Source: Pseudomonas citrullilanati (GTDB lineage Bacteria; Pseudomonadota; Gammaproteobacteria; Pseudomonadales; Pseudomonadaceae). Taken from it: DNA of 64,000 bases. Of this stretch, positions 34,117 to 43,339 are shown in pieces. The stretch covers positions 62,001 through 126,000 of the forward strand of contig NZ_JAUQOP010000007.1 in the NCBI RefSeq assembly GCF_030580855.1, in the 5' to 3' direction. The notes beneath the pieces were generated by a model that was given only the letters and a program-made list of their open reading frames with translations, was not told the origin of the DNA and did no database searches. The position numbers and the translations under genes were made by a program. The number at the start of each line of letters is the position of its first letter. The stretch's first letter is position 1.

Positions 34117-35580
34117 ATGTGGAAGGTTACCGTGACTCAGAAGCCCGACCAGTGTCTTGGTGAATGGATTGATCGTGAAGCGCTCGCCGAAGCGATGATC
34201 CCTCTCATCGGTCAGCTCTACCGCAATAACAACGTGGTGAGCTCGATCTATGGCCGCAGCCTGATCAACCAGTCTGTCATCGCGATCCTCAAGGCCCACC
34301 GCTTTGCTCGCCACCGTTCTTCCGACGACAGCGAACTCTCCGTCCACGAAACATTCCCCCTGCTCAAGGCCATGAGCGAGCTCAAGCTCGGCGCGGCTTC
34401 GGTGGACCTGGGCAAGTTGGCGTTCAAGTTCCGCAACGAAGGCAATGGCCGCAGCGCCGAGCAGTTCGTGCGTGAAGAGATGGCTGACGTGGTTGGCCAG
34501 CAGAACGTTTCGGCTCGCAAGGGCACTGACGTGGTGCTGTACGGTTTCGGTCGCATCGGCCGCCTGCTGGCGCGCATCCTGATCGAAAAAACCGGTGGTG
34601 GCGACGGCCTGCGCCTGCGGGCCATCGTGGTGCGCAAGGGCGCCGAGAACGACCTGACCAAGCGCGCCAGCCTGCTGCGTCGCGATTCGGTCCATGGTTC
34701 GTTCAACGGCACCATCACCATCGACGAAGAAAACAACACCATCACCGCCAACGGCAACCTGATCCAGGTCATCTACGCGAAGAACCCGACCGAGGTGGAC
34801 TACACCCAGTACGGTATCAAGGATGCGCTGCTGGTGGACAACACCGGCGTATGGCGTGACGCCGACGGCCTGGGCCAGCACCTGGCCTGCCCGGGTGTCG
34901 ACCGCGTGGTCCTGACCGCACCTGGCAAGGGCAAGCTGAAGAACATCGTCCACGGCATCAACCACGGCGATATCACCGCCGACGACAAGATCGTCTCCGC
35001 CGCCTCCTGCACCACCAACGCCATCGTGCCGGTGCTCAAGGCCGTGAACGACAAGTTCGGCATCGTCAACGGCCACGTCGAAACCGTTCACTCGTACACC
35101 AACGACCAGAACCTGATCGACAACTTCCACAAGGGCGATCGCCGTGGCCGCAGCGCCGCGCTGAACATGGTCATCACCGAGACCGGTGCGGCCACCGCCG
35201 CCGCCAAGGCCCTGCCTGAACTGGCCGGCAAGCTGACCGGCAACGCGATCCGCGTGCCGACGCCGAACGTGTCGATGGCCATTCTCAACCTGAACCTCGA
35301 GAAAGCCGCTACCCGTGAAGAGATGAACGAGTACCTGCGCTACATGGCGCTGCACTCCGAGCTGCACAAGCAGATCGACTTCGTCAATTCCCAGGAGGTG
35401 GTGTCCACCGACTTCGTGGGCTCGCGCCACGCCGGTGTCGTGGATGCCGAGGCCACTATCAGCCAAGACAACCGCGTTGTCCTGTACGTCTGGTACGACA
35501 ACGAATTCGGTTATAGCTGCCAGGTGGTCCGCGTGATGGAAGACATGGCCGGTGTGAACCCGCCAGCGTTCCCGCGCTAA
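34117..35580 (+). CDS. gap: Glyceraldehyde-3-phosphate dehydrogenase, N-terminally extended type
   Basis: 487 residues, about 130-150 longer than classical GAPDH because of an N-terminal helical extension (MWKVTVTQKPDQCLGEWIDR onward). The NAD loop is YGFGRIGRLLARIL at about 150, and the catalytic Cys298 is in the segment SAASCTTNAIVPVLKAV. HVETVHSYTNDQ and WYDNEFGYSCQVVRVM complete the family signature. It interconverts glyceraldehyde-3-phosphate and 1,3-bisphosphoglycerate; this extended pseudomonad form is thought to serve mainly gluconeogenesis. The ATG at 34117 is used; the GTG at 34132 has GGAAGG a few bases upstream and is a real alternative (482 residues). A terminator follows. Confidence 0.95.
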   Translation: MWKVTVTQKPDQCLGEWIDREALAEAMIPLIGQLYRNNNVVSSIYGRSLINQSVIAILKAHRFARHRSSDDSELSVHETFPLLKAMSELKLGAASVDLGKLAFKFRNEGNGRSAEQFVREEMADVVGQQNVSARKGTDVVLYGFGRIGRLLARILIEKTGGGDGLRLRAIVVRKGAENDLTKRASLLRRDSVHGSFNGTITIDEENNTITANGNLIQVIYAKNPTEVDYTQYGIKDALLVDNTGVWRDADGLGQHLACPGVDRVVLTAPGKGKLKNIVHGINHGDITADDKIVSAASCTTNAIVPVLKAVNDKFGIVNGHVETVHSYTNDQNLIDNFHKGDRRGRSAALNMVITETGAATAAAKALPELAGKLTGNAIRVPTPNVSMAILNLNLEKAATREEMNEYLRYMALHSELHKQIDFVNSQEVVSTDFVGSRHAGVVDAEATISQDNRVVLYVWYDNEFGYSCQVVRVMEDMAGVNPPAFPR

Positions 35581-35596
35581 GCCTTAGCCGTTTGTG

Positions 35597-35626
35597 AAAA
35601 CGCCCCGACTTGTCGGGGCGTTTTTG
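35597..35626 (+). terminator. Rho-independent terminator of gap
   Basis: Stem AAAACGCCCCGA (35597-35608) pairs with TCGGGGCGTTTT (35613-35624) with a 4-nt loop and a T-run. It lies 17 bp after the gap stop. Confidence 0.95.
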
Positions 35627-35657
35627 TATCTGGGTTTTGCTGTGTTTGGGCGGGCCT

Positions 35658-35724
35658 CATCGCGAGCAAGCTCGCTCCCACAGGGTGTACGCGATCGACT
35701 GTGGGAGCGAGCTTGCTCGCGATG
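35658..35724. repeat. REP doublet in reversed orientation
   Basis: Here the arms are CATCGCGAGCAAGCTCGCTC (continuing CCACAG) and CTGTGGGAGCGAGCTTGCTC (continuing GCGATGG), so the GTGGGAG ends face inward. In the other doublets of the window they face outward. It lies between the gap terminator and the stop of the MFS gene. Confidence 0.88.
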
Positions 35725-35732
35725 GCGATCGT

Positions 35733-37031
35733 TCAGGCGCCGCCGGCCACCGAGGCCCGCGCAGTGCGCAGCTCATGCCGATTGCCCCTGAACAGCACCA
35801 GGGTCGCAATCAACCCCAGCACCGCCGCGCCGCTGAGCCAGATCCCGGGCGCCGCCTTGTTGTCCAGTACATGGATCAGGTACGTGCACGCCGCCGGGGT
35901 GAATCCGCCGAAGGTCGCGGTCGCCAGGCTGTAGGCCAGGGAGAAGCCGGTGGTGCGCACGTCGACCGGCATGATTTCCGTCAAGGCCACTACCATCGCA
36001 CCGTTGTACGATCCGTACAGGAACGACAGCCACAATTCGACGATCAGCAAATGGCTGAAGCTGGGGTTCGCCACCAGCCAGGACAGCGCCGGATAAGCCG
36101 TCAGGATGGCCAGGATCGTGGCGGCGAGCAGCAGCGGTTTGCGTCCGATCCTGTCTGAAAGCGCCCCCATCACCGGTAGCCAGAAGAAGTTCGACAAGCC
36201 AATGCACACCGTGACCAGCAACGCGTCCAGGTCCGACAGGTTCAGCTCGGCCTTGCCGAAGGTCGGCGTGTAGGCGGTGATCAGGTAGAACGACACCGTG
36301 GTCATCACCACCAGCGCCATGCCGGCCAAGACGATGCCGAAGTTCTGACCGATGGAGCGGATGATTTCCGACAGGGTGGGGCGATGTTTTCTTGCCTGGA
36401 ACTCAGGGGTTTCTTCCAGGGAGCGACGGATCATGAAAATCGCCGGGACGATCATGCAACCCACCAGGAACGGCACGCGCCAGCCCCATTCGCCCATAGC
36501 CTGGGGACTGAGCCAATGATTGAGGCCAACCCCCAGCAGGCCGGCGAAGACCACGGCGGCTTGCTGGCTGGCCGATTGCCAACTGACGAAGAAGCCCTTG
36601 CGCCCCGGCGTGGAGATTTCCGCCAGGTACACCGACACGCCGCCCAGTTCGACCCCGGCGGAGAAGCCTTGCAGCAGGCGGCCCAGCAGCACCAGCAAGG
36701 GCGCGGCCAGGCCCAGGGTGGCGTAGCCCGGCACGCAGGCGATCAGTATCGTGCCGGCGGCCATCATCGCCAGGGTGATGATCAGGCCTTTGCGGCGGCC
36801 GTGGCGGTCAATGTACGCGCCGAGGAAAATCGCCCCCAGGGGGCGCATCAGGAACCCGGCACCGAACGTCGCCAGGGACAGCATCAGCGAGGCGAACGCA
36901 CTGTCGGTCGGAAAGAACGTCTTGGCGATGGCCGTGGCGTAGAAGCCATAGACCATGAAGTCGAACATCTCCAGGAAGTTGCCGCTGACAACGCGAAAAA
37001 TCGCCTTGCCGTTGCTCGTGTTGGAAGGCAT
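35733..37031 (-). CDS. MFS metabolite:H+ symporter, citrate/tricarballylate type
   Basis: 432 residues with about 12 membrane segments. The opening [20 protein letters not shown] and the loop [12 protein letters not shown] after helix 2 are those of the metabolite-proton symporters close to CitA and TcuC, which import citrate or tricarballylate. A second conserved loop, [15 protein letters not shown], is in the C-terminal half. No catabolic genes for these acids are adjacent, so the substrate is inferred from family only. In P. aeruginosa this chromosomal slot between gap and apbE is occupied by other genes including nqrA-F (from memory). REP elements flank it on both sides. Confidence 0.85.
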   Translation of the reverse strand: MPSNTSNGKAIFRVVSGNFLEMFDFMVYGFYATAIAKTFFPTDSAFASLMLSLATFGAGFLMRPLGAIFLGAYIDRHGRRKGLIITLAMMAAGTILIACVPGYATLGLAAPLLVLLGRLLQGFSAGVELGGVSVYLAEISTPGRKGFFVSWQSASQQAAVVFAGLLGVGLNHWLSPQAMGEWGWRVPFLVGCMIVPAIFMIRRSLEETPEFQARKHRPTLSEIIRSIGQNFGIVLAGMALVVMTTVSFYLITAYTPTFGKAELNLSDLDALLVTVCIGLSNFFWLPVMGALSDRIGRKPLLLAATILAILTAYPALSWLVANPSFSHLLIVELWLSFLYGSYNGAMVVALTEIMPVDVRTTGFSLAYSLATATFGGFTPAACTYLIHVLDNKAAPGIWLSGAAVLGLIATLVLFRGNRHELRTARASVAGGA

Positions 37032-37126
37032 GGGTAGTTACTCACTCTGGCAAATCTTGTATGAAAGCGCTGACGCCCCGGAGAGAGCCTTGCAGGAACC
37101 TTGCGGGAATATGAGAGCCTTGGAGC

Positions 37127-37240
37127 CTGTGGGAGCAAAGCTTGCTCGCGATGAGCGATGACCCGGTCTTGCAGTTGAACCGTGTCGCCTGCATCGCGAG
37201 CAAGCTTTGCTCCCACAGGGGCTCCATTGGCTCCCACAGG
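37127..37240. repeat. REP doublet with an extra half copy
   Basis: The inverted pair CCTGTGGGAGCAAAGCTTGC...GCAAGCTTTGCTCCCACAGG occupies 37127-37219, and the last ten bases recur as CTCCCACAGG at 37231-37240. It lies in the divergent gap between the MFS gene and apbE. Confidence 0.85.
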
Positions 37241-37298
37241 TTTTTTGCGTGCGCTGGAGTTCATAATGGCCGGCTCGGTTTTGACGGGAGATGAAGAT

Positions 37299-38312
37299 TT
37301 GTTAACTGGACGATGGATTGGGCTTGTGGTGGTTGCCGTGTTGTCGGGTTGTGGCAACGGCGACACCCTGGAGCGCTTCGACGGCCCGACCATGGGCAGT
37401 CATTATTCGATTCAGTACGTCAGACATTCCGCCGGGCCCACTGCGAAAACGGTGCAGGCCGAGGTGGAAAACATCCTGGCCGAGGTGGACCGGCAGTTCT
37501 CGACCTACCGCAGCGACTCGGACATCGAACACTTCAACGCTCTACCGGCCAATAACTGCCAGGCAATGCCTGCCGCGGTATTGGAGTTGATCCGGGTCGG
37601 CGAGCAGCTGTCCTTGCAGAGCGACGGCGCCTTCGACCTGACGGTGGAGCCGCTGTTGAACCTGTGGGGGTTCGGTCCGCAGTCGCGGGAGGAGAAAGTG
37701 CCCAGCGCCGAAGCCTTGGCCCGGGTTCGCCAGCGCGTCGGCCATGGTCATTTGCGCATCGACGGCGACCGCTTGTGCAAGGACGCCGCGGTGGAGGTCG
37801 ACTTCAACAGCATCGCCGCCGGCTACGCGGTCGACCGGATCGCCGCCCGGCTCCACGCCCTGGGCATCGACAGTTACCTGGCCGAAGCCACCGGCGAGCT
37901 CAAGGCTGTCGGACGCAAGCCCGACGGCTCGGCCTGGCGCGTCGCCCTGGAAGAACCCCGGGACGACCGGCAGGTGGCCGAGCGCGTCATCGAGGTCAAT
38001 GGCTACGGGGTTTCAACATCCGGTGACTACCGCCGATATTTCGAGCAGGACGGCGCACGCTATTCCCACACCTTCGATGCGCACAGCGGTGCACCGGTCC
38101 TGCATAACCTGGCGTCAGTCACGGTGATTCATCCTTCGGCGCTGATGGCCGATGGACTATCGACGCTGTTGCTGATTCTCGGGCCCGAACGGGGTTGGGA
38201 CTATGCCCAGGAGCATGGCATCGGGGTATTTTTCGTGTTGCGCGATGGCAATCGTTTTGTCACCCGTACCAATGATGCGTTTGAACGGATCAGCAGGGAA
38301 AAAACCCAATGA
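37299..38312 (+). CDS. apbE: FAD:protein FMN transferase ApbE (lipoprotein)
   Basis: About 337 residues. ApbE attaches FMN to threonine residues of respiratory proteins such as NqrB/NqrC, Rnf subunits or NosR in the periplasm. The core motifs are FDGPTMGSHYSIQYV, VDRQFSTYRSDSDI, GAFDLTVEPLLNLWGFGP and DGLSTLLLILGPERG. The lipobox is VLSGC. The TTG start at 37299 gives a classic short lipoprotein signal (MLTGRWIGLVVVAVLSGC) with GGGAG eight bases upstream; the in-frame ATG at 37266 would add the acidic stretch GDED before the hydrophobic core, which suits export poorly, but it also has a GGAG. No nqr genes are present next to it, unlike P. aeruginosa as I remember it. Confidence 0.9.
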   Translation: MLTGRWIGLVVVAVLSGCGNGDTLERFDGPTMGSHYSIQYVRHSAGPTAKTVQAEVENILAEVDRQFSTYRSDSDIEHFNALPANNCQAMPAAVLELIRVGEQLSLQSDGAFDLTVEPLLNLWGFGPQSREEKVPSAEALARVRQRVGHGHLRIDGDRLCKDAAVEVDFNSIAAGYAVDRIAARLHALGIDSYLAEATGELKAVGRKPDGSAWRVALEEPRDDRQVAERVIEVNGYGVSTSGDYRRYFEQDGARYSHTFDAHSGAPVLHNLASVTVIHPSALMADGLSTLLLILGPERGWDYAQEHGIGVFFVLRDGNRFVTRTNDAFERISREKTQ

Positions 38313-38488
38313 TGACAGCGCCCCCTAGCCTACGACGCGACCAAGGGGTAATGTGCGCGGCGTTGACGCTTCTATAGACTGTGGGCCGGGCGCGTGAATC
38401 GGCCCCAAATTGTTCCTTCATGCCGCTGGCCGGCATGATTTAGCCGTCGGCGCCAATGTGGCGGCGCGGCCTGTTCTGAGGAGTACGC

Positions 38489-39883
38489 ATGGCTGTCTAC
38501 AACTACGACGTGGTGGTACTGGGTTCCGGCCCGGCGGGGGAAGGCGCGGCAATGAACGCCGCCAAGGCAGGGCGCAAGGTGGCGATGGTCGACAGCCGTC
38601 GGCAGGTCGGCGGCAACTGCACCCACTTGGGTACCATCCCGTCCAAGGCCTTGCGTCACTCGGTCCGGCAGATCATGCAGTTCAACACCAATCCGATGTT
38701 CCGAGCCATCGGTGAGCCGCGCTGGTTCTCGTTCCCGGACGTGCTCAAGAGCGCCGAGAAGGTCATCTCCAAGCAGGTGGCCTCGCGTACGGGCTATTAC
38801 GCTCGCAACCGCGTCGACGTGTTCTTCGGCACCGGCAGCTTTGCCGACGAACAGACGGTGGAAGTGGTCTGCGGCAATGGCGTGGTCGAGAAACTGGTGG
38901 CCAAGCACATCATCATCGCCACCGGCTCGCGCCCCTACCGTCCGGCCGACATCGATTTCAACCATGCACGTATCTACGATAGCGACACCATCCTGAGCCT
39001 GGGTCACACCCCGCGTAAGCTGATCGTCTACGGTGCGGGCGTGATCGGTTGCGAATACGCTTCGATCTTCAGCGGCCTGGGCGTGCTGGTGGAACTGGTG
39101 GATAACCGTGGCCAGTTGCTGAGCTTCCTTGACTCGGAAATCTCCCAGGCCCTGAGCTACCACTTCAGCAACAACAACATCACCGTGCGCCACAATGAAG
39201 AGTACGACCGCGTCGAAGGTGTCGACAACGGTGTGATCCTGCACCTCAAGTCCGGCAAGAAGATCAAGGCCGACGCCTTGCTCTGGTGCAACGGCCGGAC
39301 CGGCAACACCGATACCCTGGGCCTGGAAAACATCGGCGTGAAGGTCAACAGCCGGGGCCAGATCGAAGTCGACGAGAACTATCGCACCTGCGTGCCGAAC
39401 ATCTATGGCGCCGGTGACGTGATCGGCTGGCCGAGCCTGGCCAGTGCCGCCCACGACCAGGGCCGTTCGGCCGCTGGCAGTATTGTCGACAACGGCAGCT
39501 GGCGTTTCGTCAACGACGTGCCGACCGGTATCTACACCATTCCGGAAATCAGCTCGATCGGCAAGAACGAGCAGGAACTGACCCAGGCCAAGGTGCCGTA
39601 TGAAGTGGGCAAGGCCTTCTTCAAGAGCATGGCGCGGGCGCAGATCGCCGGCGAGCCGCAAGGCATGCTGAAGATCCTGTTCCACCGCGAGACCCTGGAA
39701 GTGCTCGGCGTGCACTGCTTCGGCTACCAGGCCTCCGAGATCGTGCACATTGGCCAGGCGATCATGAACCAGCCGGGCGAATTGAACACGCTGAAGTACT
39801 TCGTCAACACCACGTTCAACTACCCGACCATGGCCGAGGCCTATCGGGTCGCCGCCTACGACGGCCTCAACCGGCTTTTTTGA
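38489..39883 (+). CDS. sthA: Soluble pyridine nucleotide transhydrogenase SthA
   Basis: 464 residues. A cytoplasmic flavoenzyme that transfers hydride between NADPH and NAD, mainly to dispose of excess NADPH. The FAD loop is [20 protein letters not shown]. The position of the redox disulfide in related reductases reads [13 protein letters not shown]: Cys44 is kept but its partner is Thr49, which is the normal state for SthA and separates it from lipoamide dehydrogenase and glutathione reductase. The second dinucleotide loop is [15 protein letters not shown], and the C-terminal dimer domain ends near [17 protein letters not shown]. The ATG at 38489 has GAGGAG upstream. Confidence 0.96.
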   Translation: MAVYNYDVVVLGSGPAGEGAAMNAAKAGRKVAMVDSRRQVGGNCTHLGTIPSKALRHSVRQIMQFNTNPMFRAIGEPRWFSFPDVLKSAEKVISKQVASRTGYYARNRVDVFFGTGSFADEQTVEVVCGNGVVEKLVAKHIIIATGSRPYRPADIDFNHARIYDSDTILSLGHTPRKLIVYGAGVIGCEYASIFSGLGVLVELVDNRGQLLSFLDSEISQALSYHFSNNNITVRHNEEYDRVEGVDNGVILHLKSGKKIKADALLWCNGRTGNTDTLGLENIGVKVNSRGQIEVDENYRTCVPNIYGAGDVIGWPSLASAAHDQGRSAAGSIVDNGSWRFVNDVPTGIYTIPEISSIGKNEQELTQAKVPYEVGKAFFKSMARAQIAGEPQGMLKILFHRETLEVLGVHCFGYQASEIVHIGQAIMNQPGELNTLKYFVNTTFNYPTMAEAYRVAAYDGLNRLF

Positions 39884-39925
39884 GCGGCTCCGGCCGGTGG
39901 CCTGAGCCGGCCGGGGAGACCGATT

Positions 39926-40648
39926 TCAGCCCTTCCCAAGGGTGGCAGTGGCCAAACCGGGAAAGTCTGTAATCAGGCTGTCAGCGCCAAAGTCGGCGAG
40001 CCTGCGCATCAGCGCGGGTTCGTTGACGGTCCAGACCGACACGTGCAGCCCCTGGCGTTGCGCCTTGATCAGGCGTTCCGGCGTGCACAGGGTCCAGTTC
40101 AGCGCCAGGATTTCACAACCGTAGCTCTGGGCGACCTTCAATGGGTCGAGCCAGGCGTACTCGGCCACCAGGCCGCGGGAGATGTCCGGGGTCAGCTCCA
40201 GGGCTGCCTTGAGCACTTCCCGGGAACTGGAGGTGATGGTGACTTTGTCCAGCAAGCCGAAACGCTGGGCCATTTCGCGAATGCCCAGCACCGTGGCCGC
40301 CGCCCGGGTGCGCGAGGCGCTCTTGACCTCCAGCTGCCAATGCTCGAAATCGCATTTCTCGAACAGCTCTTCCAGGCGTGGGATCGGGCACGGCTTGATC
40401 CAGCCCGGGCCACCCTTGCGTGCATCGTAGGTCACCAGTTCGGCGGCGGAATGCTCCACCACCTTGCCCCGGCGATCCGTGGTGCGCTTGAGGGTCGGGT
40501 CGTGGATCACCATCAGCTCGCCGTCCATGGACAGGTGCAGGTCCAGTTCGCAACGGCGCACGCCGTGCTTGAGGCATTCCTGGAAGCCGGCCAGGGTGTT
40601 TTCCGGTGCTTCGCCCTTGGCGCCGCGGTGGCCATAGATGAGGGTCAC
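39926..40648 (-). CDS. Glycerophosphodiester phosphodiesterase, cytoplasmic type
   Basis: 240 residues without a signal peptide, so of the UgpQ rather than the periplasmic GlpQ kind. It hydrolyses glycerophosphodiesters to glycerol-3-phosphate and an alcohol. The opening IYGHRGAKGEAPENTLAGF has the catalytic His and the Glu of the metal site; ELDLHLSMDGELMVIHDPTL carries the second His and Asp/Glu ligands. VWTVNEPALMRRLADFG and DSLITDFPGLA close the barrel. The start overlaps the stop of the PilZ gene by 4 bp (40645-40648), so the two are translationally coupled. Confidence 0.92.
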   Translation of the reverse strand: MTLIYGHRGAKGEAPENTLAGFQECLKHGVRRCELDLHLSMDGELMVIHDPTLKRTTDRRGKVVEHSAAELVTYDARKGGPGWIKPCPIPRLEELFEKCDFEHWQLEVKSASRTRAAATVLGIREMAQRFGLLDKVTITSSSREVLKAALELTPDISRGLVAEYAWLDPLKVAQSYGCEILALNWTLCTPERLIKAQRQGLHVSVWTVNEPALMRRLADFGADSLITDFPGLATATLGKG

Positions 40649-41241
40649 GGTTCTTCCTTATTGATACCAGATTCGTTCAGTTCCCGCGCCAGGCGCCGTT
40701 CTTGCGCCTGTTTCTGCAGGATGTAGCGGGCCAGCAACTGCCGCTGGGCGTCGGTCGGGCGTTCGAATTCGGTGCCGACGTCAAAGCCGTCGCCCTTGGG
40801 GTCGCAATGGGTCACCCGGGCCCGTAACAGCAGGCCGAGGGCCTGGGGCATCAGCACCAGCTTGATGGACAGGTGGGCGCCAACCGCGATGGGGGTGGGG
40901 TATTGGAAATCGATGCCGCCTTCGGAAATGATCACCGGCTGCGGTTCGCCGATCTCGCCCAGCACGGTCAGGGCGATGACCTGGCTGAGCAGGTCGATGC
41001 GTCGGTTCATGGCCTTGAGGTAGGCCGCGATGCTGCGTTCGCGCTCGCTGATCTGGCGCAGCAGGTGCTGTGACTCGAATTCGCTCAGGTGCAGTTCGCT
41101 GAGCAGGTTGAACAATGGAGATGCATCCTGCAACACGTCCTGGCCAGCAGCTTCAGGAATGGAGAGGGGCCGAATTTCCAGTGCGATCATGTCCTCGATA
41201 CGGTAGTATTCGCGGCGATCTTCTTCATCTAATGTCGACAT
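40645..41241 (-). CDS. PilZ-domain protein
   Basis: 198 residues. The N-terminal RREYYR (residues 9-14) has the RxxxR element of c-di-GMP-binding PilZ domains, a helical stretch of about 80 residues follows (LLSELHLSEFESQHLLRQIS), and the beta-barrel is at 105-175 (QPVIISEGGIDFQYP, GDGFDVGTEFE). The second binding element, normally (D/N)xSxxG, reads IISEGG, so the acidic or amide position is Ile. Binding of c-di-GMP is therefore uncertain. The ATG at 41241 is chosen because it opens the typical N-terminus; the frame runs on to 41367 into the divergent lolC promoter. It overlaps the phosphodiesterase gene downstream. Confidence 0.82.
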   Translation of the reverse strand: MSTLDEEDRREYYRIEDMIALEIRPLSIPEAAGQDVLQDASPLFNLLSELHLSEFESQHLLRQISERERSIAAYLKAMNRRIDLLSQVIALTVLGEIGEPQPVIISEGGIDFQYPTPIAVGAHLSIKLVLMPQALGLLLRARVTHCDPKGDGFDVGTEFERPTDAQRQLLARYILQKQAQERRLARELNESGINKEEP

Positions 41242-41335
41242 GGCGAACCCATGGTAGCGGCGGTGGTCTGAGTGTAAAGCTGGTTTGTGACCCCCGCCAC
41301 AAGGACGTTCCTTTTCCCTCCGAACAAGCCCCGAC

Positions 41336-42586
41336 ATGTTCAGACCTCTCTTCGTATTCATCGGCACGCGTTATACCCGTGCAAAGCGTCGCAACCATTT
41401 CGTATCGTTCATTTCCCTGACGTCCATCATCGGCCTGGCCCTCGGCGTGGTCGTGATGATCGTCGTGCTGTCGGTGATGAACGGCTTCGACCATGAAATG
41501 CGCACCCGCGTGCTGGGCATGGTCCCCCACGCGACCCTCGAAACCGGCGAAGCCATCAGCGACTGGCCGAGCCTGGCCGCCAAGGTCAAGCAGAACCCGC
41601 AGGTGCTGGCCGTCGCGCCGTTCACCCAGATGCAGGGGCTGCTGACCAACAATGGCAAGGTGTCCAAGGTGCTGCTCAACGGCATCGACCCCGGGCTGGA
41701 GCGGCAGGTGTCGATCATCGACAACTTCATGACGCAGGGCCGGCTCGATGACCTGGCGCCCGGCAGCTTTGGCATCGTCATCGGCGACAAGGCCGCGGCC
41801 AAGCTCGGCGCCGCCATCGGCGACAAGCTGACCTTCGTCGCGCCGGAAGTCACCGTGACCCCGGGGGGCATGTTCCCGCGCATGAAACGCTTTACCGTGG
41901 TCGGTATCTTCCATGTCGGCGCCGGCGAGCTGGACGGTTACCTGGGGGTGACCAACCTCCAGGACCTGGCGCGCCTGCATCGCTGGAAACCGGACCAGGT
42001 CCAGGGCCTGCGGTTGAAGTTCGACGATCTGTTCCAGGCGCCACGCGCTGCCTGGAACATCGCCCAGCAGCTTGGCGAAGATCGTTACTACGCCCGGGAT
42101 TGGACCCGCACCCACGGCAACCTGTACCAGGCGATCCGCATGGAAAAAGCCATGATCGGCCTGCTGTTGCTGCTGATCGTCGCCGTGGCGGCGTTCAATA
42201 TCATTTCCACGCTGGTGATGGTGGTCAACGACAAGAAGGGCGACATCGCCATCCTGCGTACCCTGGGCGCCACGCCGGGGCAGATCATGCGGATCTTCAT
42301 GGTCCAGGGCACCGTGATCGGCGTGATCGGCACGGTCGCCGGCGCCCTGGTCGGCATGTTCGCCGCGCTGAACGTCAGCGCCGCGATCGCCGCCCTCGAA
42401 GGCCTGATCGGGCACAAGTTTCTCAACGCCGACGTGTACTTCATCGACTACCTGCCTTCGCAACTGCAGGCCGATGACGTGTTGATGGTTTGCGGCGCCG
42501 CGTTGGTCCTGAGTTTCCTCGCCACCCTGTATCCAGCCTGGCGTGCCGCGCGCACCCAGCCGGCGGAGGCGTTACGTTATGAGTGA
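41336..42586 (+). CDS. lolC: Lipoprotein-releasing ABC transporter permease LolC
   Basis: 416 residues. It is an inner-membrane subunit of the LolCDE complex that extracts outer-membrane lipoproteins and hands them to LolA. One helix lies near the N-terminus ([20 protein letters not shown]), a periplasmic domain of about 230 residues follows, and three C-terminal helices are present, including [20 protein letters not shown]. It ends [17 protein letters not shown], the FtsX/MacB-type signature. The start [17 protein letters not shown] is almost identical to that of LolE downstream, so the two arose by duplication. It overlaps lolD by 8 bp. Confidence 0.94.
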   Translation: MFRPLFVFIGTRYTRAKRRNHFVSFISLTSIIGLALGVVVMIVVLSVMNGFDHEMRTRVLGMVPHATLETGEAISDWPSLAAKVKQNPQVLAVAPFTQMQGLLTNNGKVSKVLLNGIDPGLERQVSIIDNFMTQGRLDDLAPGSFGIVIGDKAAAKLGAAIGDKLTFVAPEVTVTPGGMFPRMKRFTVVGIFHVGAGELDGYLGVTNLQDLARLHRWKPDQVQGLRLKFDDLFQAPRAAWNIAQQLGEDRYYARDWTRTHGNLYQAIRMEKAMIGLLLLLIVAVAAFNIISTLVMVVNDKKGDIAILRTLGATPGQIMRIFMVQGTVIGVIGTVAGALVGMFAALNVSAAIAALEGLIGHKFLNADVYFIDYLPSQLQADDVLMVCGAALVLSFLATLYPAWRAARTQPAEALRYE

Positions 42587-43277
42587 GTCGGGCATGAGTG
42601 AAAAAGCGATCTTGAGTTGCCGCAACCTGGGCAAATCCTACGAGGAAGGCCCGGAGTCCGTGGTGGTGTTGTCGGGCCTGCAACTGGAGCTGCATCCCGG
42701 TGAGCGCGTGGCGATCGTCGGCACCTCCGGGTCGGGCAAGAGTACCTTGCTCAACCTGTTGGGCGGCCTCGATACGCCGACGACCGGCAGCGTCTGGCTG
42801 GCGGGCGAGGAGCTCTCGGCGCTGAACGAAAAGGCCCGGGGCCTGCTGCGCAACCGTGCCCTGGGCTTCGTCTATCAGTTCCACCATCTGTTGCCCGAAT
42901 TCACCGCCCTGGAAAACGTCTGCATGCCGCTGCTGATCGGCCGCACCGCGATTCCCGAAGCCCGCCAGCGGGCCACGGCGTTGCTGGAGCGGGTAGGGCT
43001 GGGGCATCGTCTGGAGCACAAGCCGGCCGAACTGTCTGGCGGCGAGCGCCAGCGCGTGGCGATCGCCCGGGCACTGGTCAACAAGCCGGGCCTGGTGATG
43101 CTCGACGAGCCGACCGGTAACCTCGACTCCCACACCGCCCAAGGCATCCAGGACCTGATGCTGGAACTGAGCACCTCGATGCGCACCGCGTTCCTGGTGG
43201 TGACCCACGACATGAACCTGGCCCGGCAGATGGACCGCGTCCTGCACTTGCAGGAAGGTTGCCTGACGCCCATCTGA
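42579..43277 (+). CDS. lolD: Lipoprotein-releasing ABC transporter ATPase LolD
   Basis: 232 residues. It supplies ATP hydrolysis to the LolCDE complex. Walker A is [17 protein letters not shown], the signature [16 protein letters not shown], and Walker [11 protein letters not shown], with the switch His in VVTHDMNLA. The LolD-specific segment [19 protein letters not shown] is present. ATG 42579 overlaps the lolC end; a second ATG at 42594 ([14 protein letters not shown]) is a good alternative five codons later. A terminator-like hairpin directly follows the gene. Confidence 0.95.
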   Translation: MSESGMSEKAILSCRNLGKSYEEGPESVVVLSGLQLELHPGERVAIVGTSGSGKSTLLNLLGGLDTPTTGSVWLAGEELSALNEKARGLLRNRALGFVYQFHHLLPEFTALENVCMPLLIGRTAIPEARQRATALLERVGLGHRLEHKPAELSGGERQRVAIARALVNKPGLVMLDEPTGNLDSHTAQGIQDLMLELSTSMRTAFLVVTHDMNLARQMDRVLHLQEGCLTPI

Positions 43278-43287
43278 CCGACCGCAA

Positions 43288-43320
43288 CCCGGCACCGACG
43301 CAGGTGCCGGGTCTTTTATT
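43288..43320 (+). terminator. Terminator-like hairpin between lolD and lolE
   Basis: A perfect 9-bp stem, CCCGGCACC (43288-43296) with GGTGCCGGG (43303-43311), a 6-nt loop, then TCTTTTATT. It begins 11 bp after the lolD stop and ends about 20 bp before the lolE start. Confidence 0.75.
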
Positions 43321-43339
43321 TCCATACGGTGCCCCGCGA

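Noticed and set aside
33949..35466. Upstream extension of the mfd open frame across gap
   Set aside because: The extension is antisense to gap; Mfd homology begins at the GTG at 33948.
39884..39925. GC-rich inverted repeat (CGGCCGG ... CCGGCCG) as terminator between sthA and the phosphodiesterase gene
   Set aside because: There is no T-run on either side, and the composition makes chance pairing likely.
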